Assembly: GCA_050298535.1 (NCBI GenBank)
Contig: JBNKUI010000114.1
Coordinates: forward strand, 65,934-129,933
Direction: 5' to 3'
Source: JABDMH01 sp050298535
GTDB lineage: Bacteria; Bacteroidota; Bacteroidia; Chitinophagales; Saprospiraceae
Length of the DNA stretch: 64,000 bases
Positions 9,637 to 17,787 of the stretch are shown here, one piece after another. Below the pieces are notes generated by a model. That model had not been told where the DNA came from, ran no database searches, and saw only the letters and a list, made by a program, of their open reading frames with translations. Made by a program: the position numbers and the translations under genes. Position 1 is the first letter of the stretch; every line of letters begins with the position of its first letter.

Positions 9637-9680
9637 TGCCCATTGTTTGACACCCATTAGACCATTGCAAAGAACCTGAC

Positions 9681-12236
9681 ATGTCCAAAAATTTACTAAT
9701 TGTGGAGTCGCCGGCTAAGGCGAAGACCATAGAAAAAATACTCGGTAAAGATTATAAAGTTAAGTCCAGCTACGGTCACGTACGTGATCTGGAGCGCAAT
9801 AATAGCGCGGTAGACGTGGACAATGACTTTGAGCCCAAATACGTGGTAACGCCTGACAAACGCAAGGTTGTCAAGGAACTCAAGGAATGGGTGAAGAAGG
9901 TAGATCAGGTTTGGCTTGCAACGGATGAAGACCGAGAGGGAGAGGCCATTTCCTGGCATCTTTGTGAGGTCCTGGATTTAGATCCAGAGCAAACGAAACG
10001 TATTGCTTTTCGGGAGATCACAGCCCCAGCCATCAAGCAGGCCATTGATCATCCACGTACAGTGGATATCAATTTAGTGAATGCACAGCAGGCTCGAAGG
10101 ATCCTGGATAGGTTAGTGGGCTATGAACTGTCAGAAATCCTGTGGAGAAAGGTAAAAGGCAAGCTTTCAGCCGGAAGAGTTCAGTCGGTGGCTGTGAAAC
10201 TAATCGTAGATAGGGAGCGTGAGATCAAGGACTTTGAATCGGTACCGTATTTCAAAGTGACGGCTGAGTTTCCCGTCAAAAATGAATATGACCGCATCGT
10301 CAATATGCGAGCTGAGTTGGATCAGCGTATAGAGGATGGGACTACAGCCCGAAAGTTTCTGGAGTCCGCCAATGGCGCAATCTTTACCATTGACAATATT
10401 GAGGTCAAGCCCACAAAAAGAAATCCCGCAGCTCCTTTTACAACCTCAACCTTGCAGCAAGAGGCCAGTCGCAGGTTTGGATTCGGTGTAAAAAGAACGA
10501 TGATGATTGCCCAGCGTCTATATGAAGCAGGGCACATTACCTATATGAGGACGGATAGTACCAATCTGAGTGCCGTGGCCATGGCAAGTATTGCTGATGA
10601 GATCAAAAAGAGCTTTGGGGACAATTATCTGCAGGTGCGAAAGTATTCCAAGTCCAAAGAACTGGCCCAGGAGGCGCACGAAGCCATCAGACCCACTTAT
10701 ATTGAAAAGCAAGTAGTAGCTACTGACCGCGATCAGCAGAGACTATATGAATTGATCTGGAAGCGGACCATTGCCAGCCAGATGGCCAGTGCTAGACTCG
10801 AAAAGACAATTGCTACCATTGGTATCTCTACAGTACCGGAACGAAACTTTATAGCAACAGGGCAAGTGCTCAAATTTGACGGGTTTCTAAAGGTGTACCT
10901 GGAGTCAAAGGATGAAGATGAGGCAGAAGATGAAGAGGGTATGTTGCCTCCATTGAATGAGGGACAAAAGCTGGATCCTTCCACTATTGAAGCCATGCAA
11001 CGTTTTACACGGCCTCCGGCCCGATATACAGAGGCAAGTCTGGTAAAGAAGCTCGAAGAACTGGGAATTGGCCGACCTTCAACCTATGCACCCACTATTG
11101 GTAAAATCATGGAACCCGACAGGGGATACATTACGAAAGAGAGCCGGGAAGGTGTTGAAAGAGTATTTGAAGTACTCACGCTCCAGAAAGGGAACATCAA
11201 GTCAGAAGAGCGGACTGAAATTACGGGGACTACCAAAAACCGCCTCTATCCCAGTGATGTCGGTATGATCGTTACAGATTTCTTGAGTGATCACTTTGAG
11301 GGTATCATGGATTATGGCTTTACGGCTGATATTGAAAAGCGATTTGATAATATCGCCGCGGGAGAATTTGACTGGACAAAAATGCTCAAGGACTTCTACT
11401 TTCCCTTTCATGAGACCGTAGAGGAAACCATGCAAAATGCAAAACGATCTCGAGGAGAGCGCCTATTGGGTGAGGATCCTTCCTCGGGTCATAGTGTGCT
11501 GGCCAAGATTTCCAAGTATGGTAGACCAATGATTCAAATTGGGAGTGTGGAAGAAGTTGGAGAGGAAGGTAAACCTCGATTTGCCAATCTAAAGGTAGGT
11601 CAGTCTATAGAAACCATTACCATGGAAGAAGCACTAGAGCTTTTCAAACTGCCCCTGGTGCTCGGGACGATGGATGGGCTGGAAGTATCTGTAAATACTG
11701 GAAGATACGGACCTTATGTGAAGTACGGCGAAGACTTTATTTCGTTAGGCAGGAGAACGGATCCCTTTGAGGTTTCTTTTGAGCAAGCCAAAGAATTGAT
11801 CGCAGAAAAAAAGAAGGCGGATATGCCGATTGCTACCTATCAGGGATTACCTGTGACAAGGGGCAAGGGTCGGTTTGGTCCATTCCTTAAGTGGAATGAC
11901 ATTTATGTGAATATTCCACGAAAATACGATCCCGAAGCATTGACTCATGATGAAATCAACACGTTGATTGCTGCCAAGGTGGAAAAAGAAGCAAATCGAT
12001 ACATCCATCGCTGGGATGAAGACAACCTTTCAGTGGAGAATGGACGTTGGGGTCCTTACATCAAGTACAAACGAAAGAATTTTAAACTGCTCAAGAAAGA
12101 GGACGGTTCGAAGTACGAAAAAGAGGAGCTACTCGATATGTCTAAGGATGATTTTTTCAAGATGATTGAAGAGCAAGCTCCAGGTACCGTTAAGAAAAAG
12201 AAAGCAAAAGCTAAAGGGAAAACTAAAAAGTCCTAA
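9681..12236 (+). CDS. topA: DNA topoisomerase I (type IA)
   Basis: 851 residues, typical of Bacteroidetes TopA. It relaxes negative supercoils through a 5'-phosphotyrosine intermediate. The Toprim domain is at the N-terminus (LLIVESPAKAKTIEKILG; acidic triad in ATDEDREGEAISWH), and the catalytic tyrosine sits in HITYMRTDSTNLS near residue 290. Instead of many zinc ribbons, the C-terminus has repeated small domains (NTGRYGPYVKYG, GKGRFGPFLKWN, NGRWGPYIKYK) and ends in a Lys-rich tail that probably binds DNA. Starts at ATG; single-gene transcript likely. Confidence 0.97.
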   Translation: MSKNLLIVESPAKAKTIEKILGKDYKVKSSYGHVRDLERNNSAVDVDNDFEPKYVVTPDKRKVVKELKEWVKKVDQVWLATDEDREGEAISWHLCEVLDLDPEQTKRIAFREITAPAIKQAIDHPRTVDINLVNAQQARRILDRLVGYELSEILWRKVKGKLSAGRVQSVAVKLIVDREREIKDFESVPYFKVTAEFPVKNEYDRIVNMRAELDQRIEDGTTARKFLESANGAIFTIDNIEVKPTKRNPAAPFTTSTLQQEASRRFGFGVKRTMMIAQRLYEAGHITYMRTDSTNLSAVAMASIADEIKKSFGDNYLQVRKYSKSKELAQEAHEAIRPTYIEKQVVATDRDQQRLYELIWKRTIASQMASARLEKTIATIGISTVPERNFIATGQVLKFDGFLKVYLESKDEDEAEDEEGMLPPLNEGQKLDPSTIEAMQRFTRPPARYTEASLVKKLEELGIGRPSTYAPTIGKIMEPDRGYITKESREGVERVFEVLTLQKGNIKSEERTEITGTTKNRLYPSDVGMIVTDFLSDHFEGIMDYGFTADIEKRFDNIAAGEFDWTKMLKDFYFPFHETVEETMQNAKRSRGERLLGEDPSSGHSVLAKISKYGRPMIQIGSVEEVGEEGKPRFANLKVGQSIETITMEEALELFKLPLVLGTMDGLEVSVNTGRYGPYVKYGEDFISLGRRTDPFEVSFEQAKELIAEKKKADMPIATYQGLPVTRGKGRFGPFLKWNDIYVNIPRKYDPEALTHDEINTLIAAKVEKEANRYIHRWDEDNLSVENGRWGPYIKYKRKNFKLLKKEDGSKYEKEELLDMSKDDFFKMIEEQAPGTVKKKKAKAKGKTKKS

Positions 12237-12306
12237 TAAAGTCTTGTTTCGTATAATTATTTGTTATTGCAGTCGGTTGCAGCAAGCTTTGTGCGCAGAT
12301 TGGTAA

Positions 12307-12314
12307 TATATTTG
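12307..12314 (+). promoter_or_regulatory. Candidate -7 element for the secreted protein gene at 12354
   Basis: TATATTTG fits TAnnTTTG 40 bp before the ATG. A TTTG at 12288 lies only 15 bp upstream, shorter than the usual 19, so support is moderate. Confidence 0.35.
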
Positions 12315-12353
12315 GAGGTAATGTTTTATTACTAACTAAATATAACTTCCGGA

Positions 12354-12800
12354 ATGAAAAAGATCGTGCTCCTAACCCTATCACTTCTCTCCGTTTTTGT
12401 AATCGATATGCAGGCCCAGTCATTTAAAGTGATTACAGTGGTCGAGTCCATTGTCCCTGGTGGTCTTGGACGTTCTCGCATCATCGAGGAAAATAGTCCC
12501 ATGGCGGTCGAAAGCTTCACTACGGAAAGAACGGATGGAAAAGACAGTAAACAAAGCGAGGTCAAAAGGAAGGATGCCAAGGTGGATTCTTTCGAAGAAA
12601 CAAAGCTGTTGAACTTCTACAGTATTGCGGGGATAAATTTTCAGAACATCGCATCTAATGATGCCATCATTACTTCTAAGCTAAATCAAATGGCTGAAGA
12701 AGGTTGGGATCTGGCTTTTGTGACCAGCGGTGTAGAAAGTTCTAGCGGCGCTGATGATGGTAACGGTATTTTTATTACCCGCTTCGTATTCAAAAAATAG
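12354..12800 (+). CDS. Small secreted protein of a Bacteroidetes-conserved family
   Basis: 148 residues with a signal peptide (about 1-21, cleaved after MQAQ). The mature protein contains FKVITVVESIVPGGLGRSRII, later INFQNIASNDAIITSKLNQMAEEGWDLAFVTSG and GIFITRFVFKK. I recognise this pattern from short exported Bacteroidetes proteins related to DUF4177-like folds, where NxMxxEGW is the hallmark. No function is known. ATG start with its own candidate promoter; it converges with lpxB, 11 bp apart. Confidence 0.7.
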   Translation: MKKIVLLTLSLLSVFVIDMQAQSFKVITVVESIVPGGLGRSRIIEENSPMAVESFTTERTDGKDSKQSEVKRKDAKVDSFEETKLLNFYSIAGINFQNIASNDAIITSKLNQMAEEGWDLAFVTSGVESSSGADDGNGIFITRFVFKK

Positions 12801-12811
12801 TACAGTATTAC

Positions 12812-13939
12812 TTATCCGGAACTTGAAGATTCCTGAATAGAAGTGGTAGCCTCCAGGTCCCGCAGTATTAAATGGGCAAGACGCTTTGATGCTCCGGGAC
12901 CTCCCAATAATTTTCGCATCGCCCGATACCCTTCAAATATTTTCTGACGATGACTTTCATCAAACAGTAAGCGCTCCAGTTCTTGCTTCAGGTTTCTGCT
13001 ATTTAGTTCGCTCTGAATTAATTCTTTTATTAGCGGTCTATCCACTACCAAATTGACCAGGCTTATATATTTAATTTTCACGAGTCTTTTGGCAATATGG
13101 TAACTAATGAAACTCCCTTTATAACAAACTACCTGGGGAATACCCATCAGTGCAGTCTCCAGGGTAGCAGTGCCACTGGCCACGAGCGCTGCGGCAGCTT
13201 TTCGTAGTACGGATCTGGGGTCGTCCATGACAAGCTCCAGCCTTGAATATTTTTGCAATACGTGATCATAAAGAGACTTATCTACAGTAGAAACACCTGC
13301 TACGATAAATCGATAGTCCGGATATTCATCGAAAACTGACGCCATGATTTCCAAATGTCTATCGATTTCCTGTGCACGGCTTCCAGGCAAAAGTGCTATG
13401 ATTTTCTCCCTGGACTCTATAGCTGGCTCTCCTATAAGATCATCAATGAGGGGATGACCCACGTACTCCACTTCAAAATCATACTTCTGGTAAAAGTCTT
13501 TTTCAAAGGGTAGTATGACAAACATCTTGTCTACCACCTTTTTAAGGGTATGTACTCTATTTGACTTCCAGGCCCAGACCTGAGGAGATATATAATAGTA
13601 TATGCGGAGGTTCGGCATTTTTTCTTTTACCCATTTAGCAATCCGCATATTGAAGCCTGGATAATCAATTAGTATGAGAGCATCCGGACAACTGTTTAGA
13701 ATATCTGTTTGGCAGGCATCAATGTTTTTGAATATAGTTCTTAAGTTTTTCACTACTTCGATAAAACCCATGAATGCGGTATCGCGGTAGTGTTTTTGAA
13801 GATCCATTCCCACGGCTTCCATTCGGTCACCTCCCCATCCTCTAAACACAGCACCTTCATCTAGTTGACAAATTGCCTTCATTAGATTGGCTCCATGCAT
13901 GTCTCCTGAGGCTTCACCTGCGATGAGGTAGTATTTCAT
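12812..13939 (-). CDS. lpxB: Lipid-A-disaccharide synthase
   Basis: 375 residues, the family length (GT19). It joins UDP-2,3-diacylglucosamine and lipid X to give lipid A disaccharide on the inner membrane. Seen: N-terminal IAGEASGDMHGANLMKAI, ISPQVWAWKSNRV in the middle, the LPGSRAQEIDRH loop and SGTATLETALMGIPQVVCYK that binds the UDP-sugar. ATG start. Last gene of the surE / membrane protein / lpxB cluster, transcribed on the minus strand; it shows that the host makes lipid A. Confidence 0.96.
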   Translation of the reverse strand: MKYYLIAGEASGDMHGANLMKAICQLDEGAVFRGWGGDRMEAVGMDLQKHYRDTAFMGFIEVVKNLRTIFKNIDACQTDILNSCPDALILIDYPGFNMRIAKWVKEKMPNLRIYYYISPQVWAWKSNRVHTLKKVVDKMFVILPFEKDFYQKYDFEVEYVGHPLIDDLIGEPAIESREKIIALLPGSRAQEIDRHLEIMASVFDEYPDYRFIVAGVSTVDKSLYDHVLQKYSRLELVMDDPRSVLRKAAAALVASGTATLETALMGIPQVVCYKGSFISYHIAKRLVKIKYISLVNLVVDRPLIKELIQSELNSRNLKQELERLLFDESHRQKIFEGYRAMRKLLGGPGASKRLAHLILRDLEATTSIQESSSSG

Positions 13940-13948
13940 ATTCTTGGC

Positions 13949-14263
13949 TTATAAAACCGATGATCCAAAGATGTAGAGCCATATACCTACTAAGATTACA
14001 GTAGGAAATACGACACCCCGCATAGCCCGGTCCATGTACTGCGTCTTGAAGATCTGCAGGGGTAAAATATTGAGACAAATACCCACTAAAGCAGAGGTCC
14101 TTTGACGAAAATCTGAAGAAATTCCTCCAGGCTCAATCCAGCCCATATCTTCGATTCCATCATAGATGCTGAGCATGATGAAATACCAGAACGCTGGCAG
14201 AAGAAATCCTGCAAGTATCCCGATTATGATCTTGTCATATTTTCTAAACCTTGTGTATGCCAT
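13949..14263 (-). CDS. Small membrane protein between surE and lpxB
   Basis: 104 residues, ATG start. Three hydrophobic stretches (about 12-32, 58-72, 82-100) separated by short charged loops. No named domain is recognised. Its start overlaps the 3' end of surE by 20 nt and its stop is 9 bp before lpxB, so the three genes are almost certainly one operon and may be translationally coupled. Location hints at envelope biology, but that is inference from context. Confidence 0.72.
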   Translation of the reverse strand: MAYTRFRKYDKIIIGILAGFLLPAFWYFIMLSIYDGIEDMGWIEPGGISSDFRQRTSALVGICLNILPLQIFKTQYMDRAMRGVVFPTVILVGIWLYIFGSSVL

Positions 14264-15029
14264 TCTGTTTTTCCAATGGTTTTAATGCATCAATATCTGT
14301 ATAATCTGTCAGGTCGTGCTTTGAAGGCACGATAGAAATGAAGCCTGATCGAAGGGCGTTGACATCCGCATTAGGATCATCATCATTGATTTCAAAGTTA
14401 CCCGTCAGCCAATAGTAGTCCTTCCCCCGGGGATCTTTTGCTTCCCGAAATTCTTCCACCCACCTGGCTTCTCCCTGTCTACATACTTTCATTCCTTCAA
14501 TAGCCCCTGTTGGAATATTCACATTTAATAGTCTAGTCTTTCGGGTATTGTTTTCCAACATATATTGACAAATAGACTTGATGAAGGGTTTCGCAGGTTG
14601 AAAATTCGCATCAAATGAATAATCGAGTAGAGAAAACCCCACACTGTGCACGCCCTCAAGCGATGCCTCCATGGCTGCAGACATGGTGCCGGAATAAATT
14701 ATATTGATAGCTTCATTGCTGCCATGATTTATTCCGGAAACGCATAAATCAAAATCACGGTCCTTCTTAATGACGTTCATGGCCAGTTTTACGCAATCTA
14801 CCGGAGTCCCGGAACACTCATATGCCTCTATTTCTCCAAATGCATCCACCTGGTTGAGTCGCAGAGGTACGTCGATTGTGATGGCATGTCCCTTTCCTGA
14901 TTGGGGACTATCAGGAGCTACAATGATGATATCTCCCAGATGACGTACGACATCCACCAGTGCGGCCAGGCCAGGTGCTAAAATGCCATCGTCATTTGTA
15001 ACCAGGATAAGTGGTGTTTTTGTCATCAT
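14244..15029 (-). CDS. surE: 5'/3'-nucleotidase SurE
   Basis: 261 residues from the ATGATG at 15029/15026, preceded by AAAGGA. An in-frame ATG at 15047 is rejected because the promoter -7 element lies over it. SurE is a metal-dependent phosphatase acting on nucleoside monophosphates. Metal and catalytic motifs are VTNDDGILAPGL, APDSPQSGKGHAIT, YECSGTPVDCVKLA and SGINHGSNEAINIIYSGTMSAAMEA. First gene of the operon that continues through a small membrane protein to lpxB. Confidence 0.94.
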   Translation of the reverse strand: MMTKTPLILVTNDDGILAPGLAALVDVVRHLGDIIIVAPDSPQSGKGHAITIDVPLRLNQVDAFGEIEAYECSGTPVDCVKLAMNVIKKDRDFDLCVSGINHGSNEAINIIYSGTMSAAMEASLEGVHSVGFSLLDYSFDANFQPAKPFIKSICQYMLENNTRKTRLLNVNIPTGAIEGMKVCRQGEARWVEEFREAKDPRGKDYYWLTGNFEINDDDPNADVNALRSGFISIVPSKHDLTDYTDIDALKPLEKQNGIHKV

Positions 15030-15044
15030 CCGTCCTTTTTTTGA

Positions 15045-15052
15045 CAAAGATA
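15045..15052 (-). promoter_or_regulatory. -7 element of the surE operon
   Basis: On the minus strand this reads TATCTTTG, matching TAnnTTTG, 16 bp before the chosen start of surE. No clear -33 TTTG is present. Confidence 0.45.
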
Positions 15053-15112
15053 GGATAAGACCACATATATAGCATTTGGCTTATGTATAGTTCTGTCCAA
15101 CTTTGGCGTTTC

Positions 15113-17656
15113 TTAAAATTTAATAAAATTGTTAATCGAGTAGGCCGTATCAGACCACTGTATACTGACAAAGTAGAGACCAGCCTCAAGAGTACGTACA
15201 TCCAGCCTTCCATTGGTAAGCGCCTTGAATTCCATTATGGTTCTGCCGTTCAAATCGGATATGATGGCCTTTATTGGATGTGACGCTCCCTCATGCTTGA
15301 TGTTTAAAAAGTCTATCACCGGATTAGGACTTAGAAGCACCCTATATAACTCATACTCAACTACAGAAGTGATACCATCACTTCGAAGGTCTAGTTGATC
15401 AAGGCCAAAGGTGACGATCGATTTTCCAAAAGTGGCCGCTATCAACTCATTCTTTTCCACATTGTAATCTAGATCAAAGACTGGGATCGCCGGGAGGTTA
15501 TTACCCAGGGGAGTCCACTGAATTCCTGCATTTATTGTTATAAAGACACCGGCATCGGTCCCTGCAAAAAGGACCTCATCTCCATTATTAGGAAGTATAA
15601 ACAGATCATTCACAGGGACATTAGGAAGATTACCAGCTATGCTGGTCCAATGCTTCCCACGATCTAGGGATCGTAAAATATGAGGGGTATTGTCTGCATC
15701 TTTAAATCCCGAGAGAGACAGATAAACATGGTCTTGCCATGTGGGAGAGTGGTGAATGGAGGTAATATATCGATCTGGAATTTCTGAGTCAAAGTTGTTC
15801 CAGGTTTCGCCCAAATTTTCGGTGGTCCAAAAATTACCATCGCCTGTCCCCACGGCCAGAAATTCGGGTTCAAAAAATGACTCTGAAATGGCGGTGATAT
15901 TGCTTGTTGCTTCCAAAAAGACTATTGGGTCTGTCAGCACCGGACTAATAACCTGAAAGTCAACGTCTGTACCATCAATACTTTGATACAGCCGATCTGT
16001 TCCCAAATAGATATGATCCGGATTATGGCGACTCAAGATGACAGGTGCATCCCAGTTTATATTATCCTGCGACTGTATCCCCATCGTTGCATTCTGATGT
16101 GTTTGACCACCATCATTTGTCACTGAAAGACCACCTTCTTGGGTTTCAACATAATATACCAGGGGGTCAACAGGATGAAAGATGGTCCGAAATCCATCCC
16201 CACCAAAATATCTTCGCCAGTTATTGATGTCGGATGCATTTCCAGATAAACTACCATTGTCCTGAGCTCCTCCGTAGTATGTATCAGGTAGGTGTGGATT
16301 GTAAGAGACGTGGTAGAATTGGGTGGTTGGTATATTTTCCAGGTCTGTCCAGGACTGACCTCCATTTTGGCTCCCATATAGTCCGCCATCTGTGGCCAGT
16401 AAAAGCTCTTGATCTGAAAGGAAGACCAGGTCATGCATATCCACATGCACTACATCACCAGTACCTGTGTCAGCCCGTTGCCAAAGACCTGTATTTGGAT
16501 TTCTTCTATATAGCCGTACGCCGAGTAAGAAGACTTCCTCTGGATTTGTGGGGTGAACTTCGATTTTTCCAAAATACCAACCAAATCCCTGCAAGGCTGT
16601 GGCTGGAAGTCCACTGAGGGGATCGGTAGCAATTTGTGACCAGGAGACACCACTATCCATGGATTTGAAGACGCCATGCACCTCGTGATTCTTACCCACA
16701 TAGACTGCATAGATTTGCTGAGCATCTGATGGCACTATGGCCAGGCCGATGCGAGATTGAGGATCAGTGGGCAGGCCGCCCTGGAGCTCGGTCCATGTGT
16801 TGCCTGCATCCTGAGACTTAAAGATTTTAGCACCTTCTCCATATGTGACAGATTCCCGGTTGTTTCGGACCCGGTCCCATCCAGCGGCAAAGAGTACATT
16901 GGGATCTGTGGGGGACATCGCAATATCGATAATACCCGTCATCTCAGAGACAAAAAGGATCTGTGTCCAGGTGGTGCCACCATCGTTGCTCTTGTACAAT
17001 CCGCGGTCGCTGGTCCGTTCGAAAGGGGATCCCATCGCGGCGGCATATATGGTATTAGTTTCGGTGGGGTGGATGATAATCTCAGAAATTATACCTGTCT
17101 CACTGAGTCCGATAGGCTCCCAGTTAGCACCCGCATCTTCAGACTTGTAGATTCCATGACCTATGAATGGTATGCCGGTAATATTGGGGTCACCGGTTCC
17201 TGCATAGATTCTATCAGTATCAGCAGGATCAATAGCCAGACAACCAATAGAAAGTATGGGATAATCATCGAATATAGGACTCCAGGAATTACCGCCGTCC
17301 TCTGTCTTGTAGATGCCACCTCCGGCATACCCAATATAAATTGTCCTTTGATCGGAAGGATCCACTGCAATATGGTTGATACGGGCTCCTGCATTGCCTG
17401 GTCCCTGAGTTTGCCATGATCCGACTGATCTCTGGAAGGATGAATTTTGTTGGACAGAATGTAGCGTTCGATAGTATGCTTTGAGGTCAAGATTTTCCTC
17501 TGGATATGCTCGCTGAAAATGAAGATGATCTGATGGTCGGTAAATATGATGTTCAGTTGCCTCAGAAGTCTGATGGATATCATCTTTAGGACTTAAGTGA
17601 ATAATCACGTAGGAGAAGAGTACAAGAACTAACACCAATTTTCCCAACTTCTTCAT
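15113..17656 (-). CDS. BNR/VPS10-like beta-propeller protein with type A T9SS sorting domain
   Basis: 847 residues from ATG 17656, preceded by AGGAGAT. A longer frame to 17812 adds residues without a signal peptide and is rejected. Residues 1-22 (MKKLGKLVLVLVLFSYVII) are an export signal. Then come many sialidase/sortilin-type repeats with the Asp-box pattern (YKTEDGGNSWSPI, YKSNDGGTTWTQI, FKSQDAGNTWTEL, LYGSQNGGQSWTDL), folding into one or two beta-propellers. The end (YRVLLSPNPVIDFLNI, LNGRTIMEF, GLYFVSIQW) is a type A sorting domain, so the protein should cross the outer membrane by T9SS and be attached or released. Ligand or substrate unknown; catalytic sialidase residues were not identified. 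Confidence 0.85.
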   Translation of the reverse strand: MKKLGKLVLVLVLFSYVIIHLSPKDDIHQTSEATEHHIYRPSDHLHFQRAYPEENLDLKAYYRTLHSVQQNSSFQRSVGSWQTQGPGNAGARINHIAVDPSDQRTIYIGYAGGGIYKTEDGGNSWSPIFDDYPILSIGCLAIDPADTDRIYAGTGDPNITGIPFIGHGIYKSEDAGANWEPIGLSETGIISEIIIHPTETNTIYAAAMGSPFERTSDRGLYKSNDGGTTWTQILFVSEMTGIIDIAMSPTDPNVLFAAGWDRVRNNRESVTYGEGAKIFKSQDAGNTWTELQGGLPTDPQSRIGLAIVPSDAQQIYAVYVGKNHEVHGVFKSMDSGVSWSQIATDPLSGLPATALQGFGWYFGKIEVHPTNPEEVFLLGVRLYRRNPNTGLWQRADTGTGDVVHVDMHDLVFLSDQELLLATDGGLYGSQNGGQSWTDLENIPTTQFYHVSYNPHLPDTYYGGAQDNGSLSGNASDINNWRRYFGGDGFRTIFHPVDPLVYYVETQEGGLSVTNDGGQTHQNATMGIQSQDNINWDAPVILSRHNPDHIYLGTDRLYQSIDGTDVDFQVISPVLTDPIVFLEATSNITAISESFFEPEFLAVGTGDGNFWTTENLGETWNNFDSEIPDRYITSIHHSPTWQDHVYLSLSGFKDADNTPHILRSLDRGKHWTSIAGNLPNVPVNDLFILPNNGDEVLFAGTDAGVFITINAGIQWTPLGNNLPAIPVFDLDYNVEKNELIAATFGKSIVTFGLDQLDLRSDGITSVVEYELYRVLLSPNPVIDFLNIKHEGASHPIKAIISDLNGRTIMEFKALTNGRLDVRTLEAGLYFVSIQWSDTAYSINNFIKF

Positions 17657-17787
17657 ATCTCCTGATCGGTTGTAAAGTCCTGAATGCTGTCGAAAGATAT
17701 GAAAAAACACTGCGTTCAAATGTCCACCACTTATGGTTTGATAAAGGATATGTGCATCTTTGAGGTTCAAAAATTTTGTAAAATTCG

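Noticed and set aside
16757..17419. 220-codon open frame opposite the beta-propeller gene
   Set aside because: It is antisense to a clear VPS10/BNR-type protein, has no domain or signal, and arises from the repeats.
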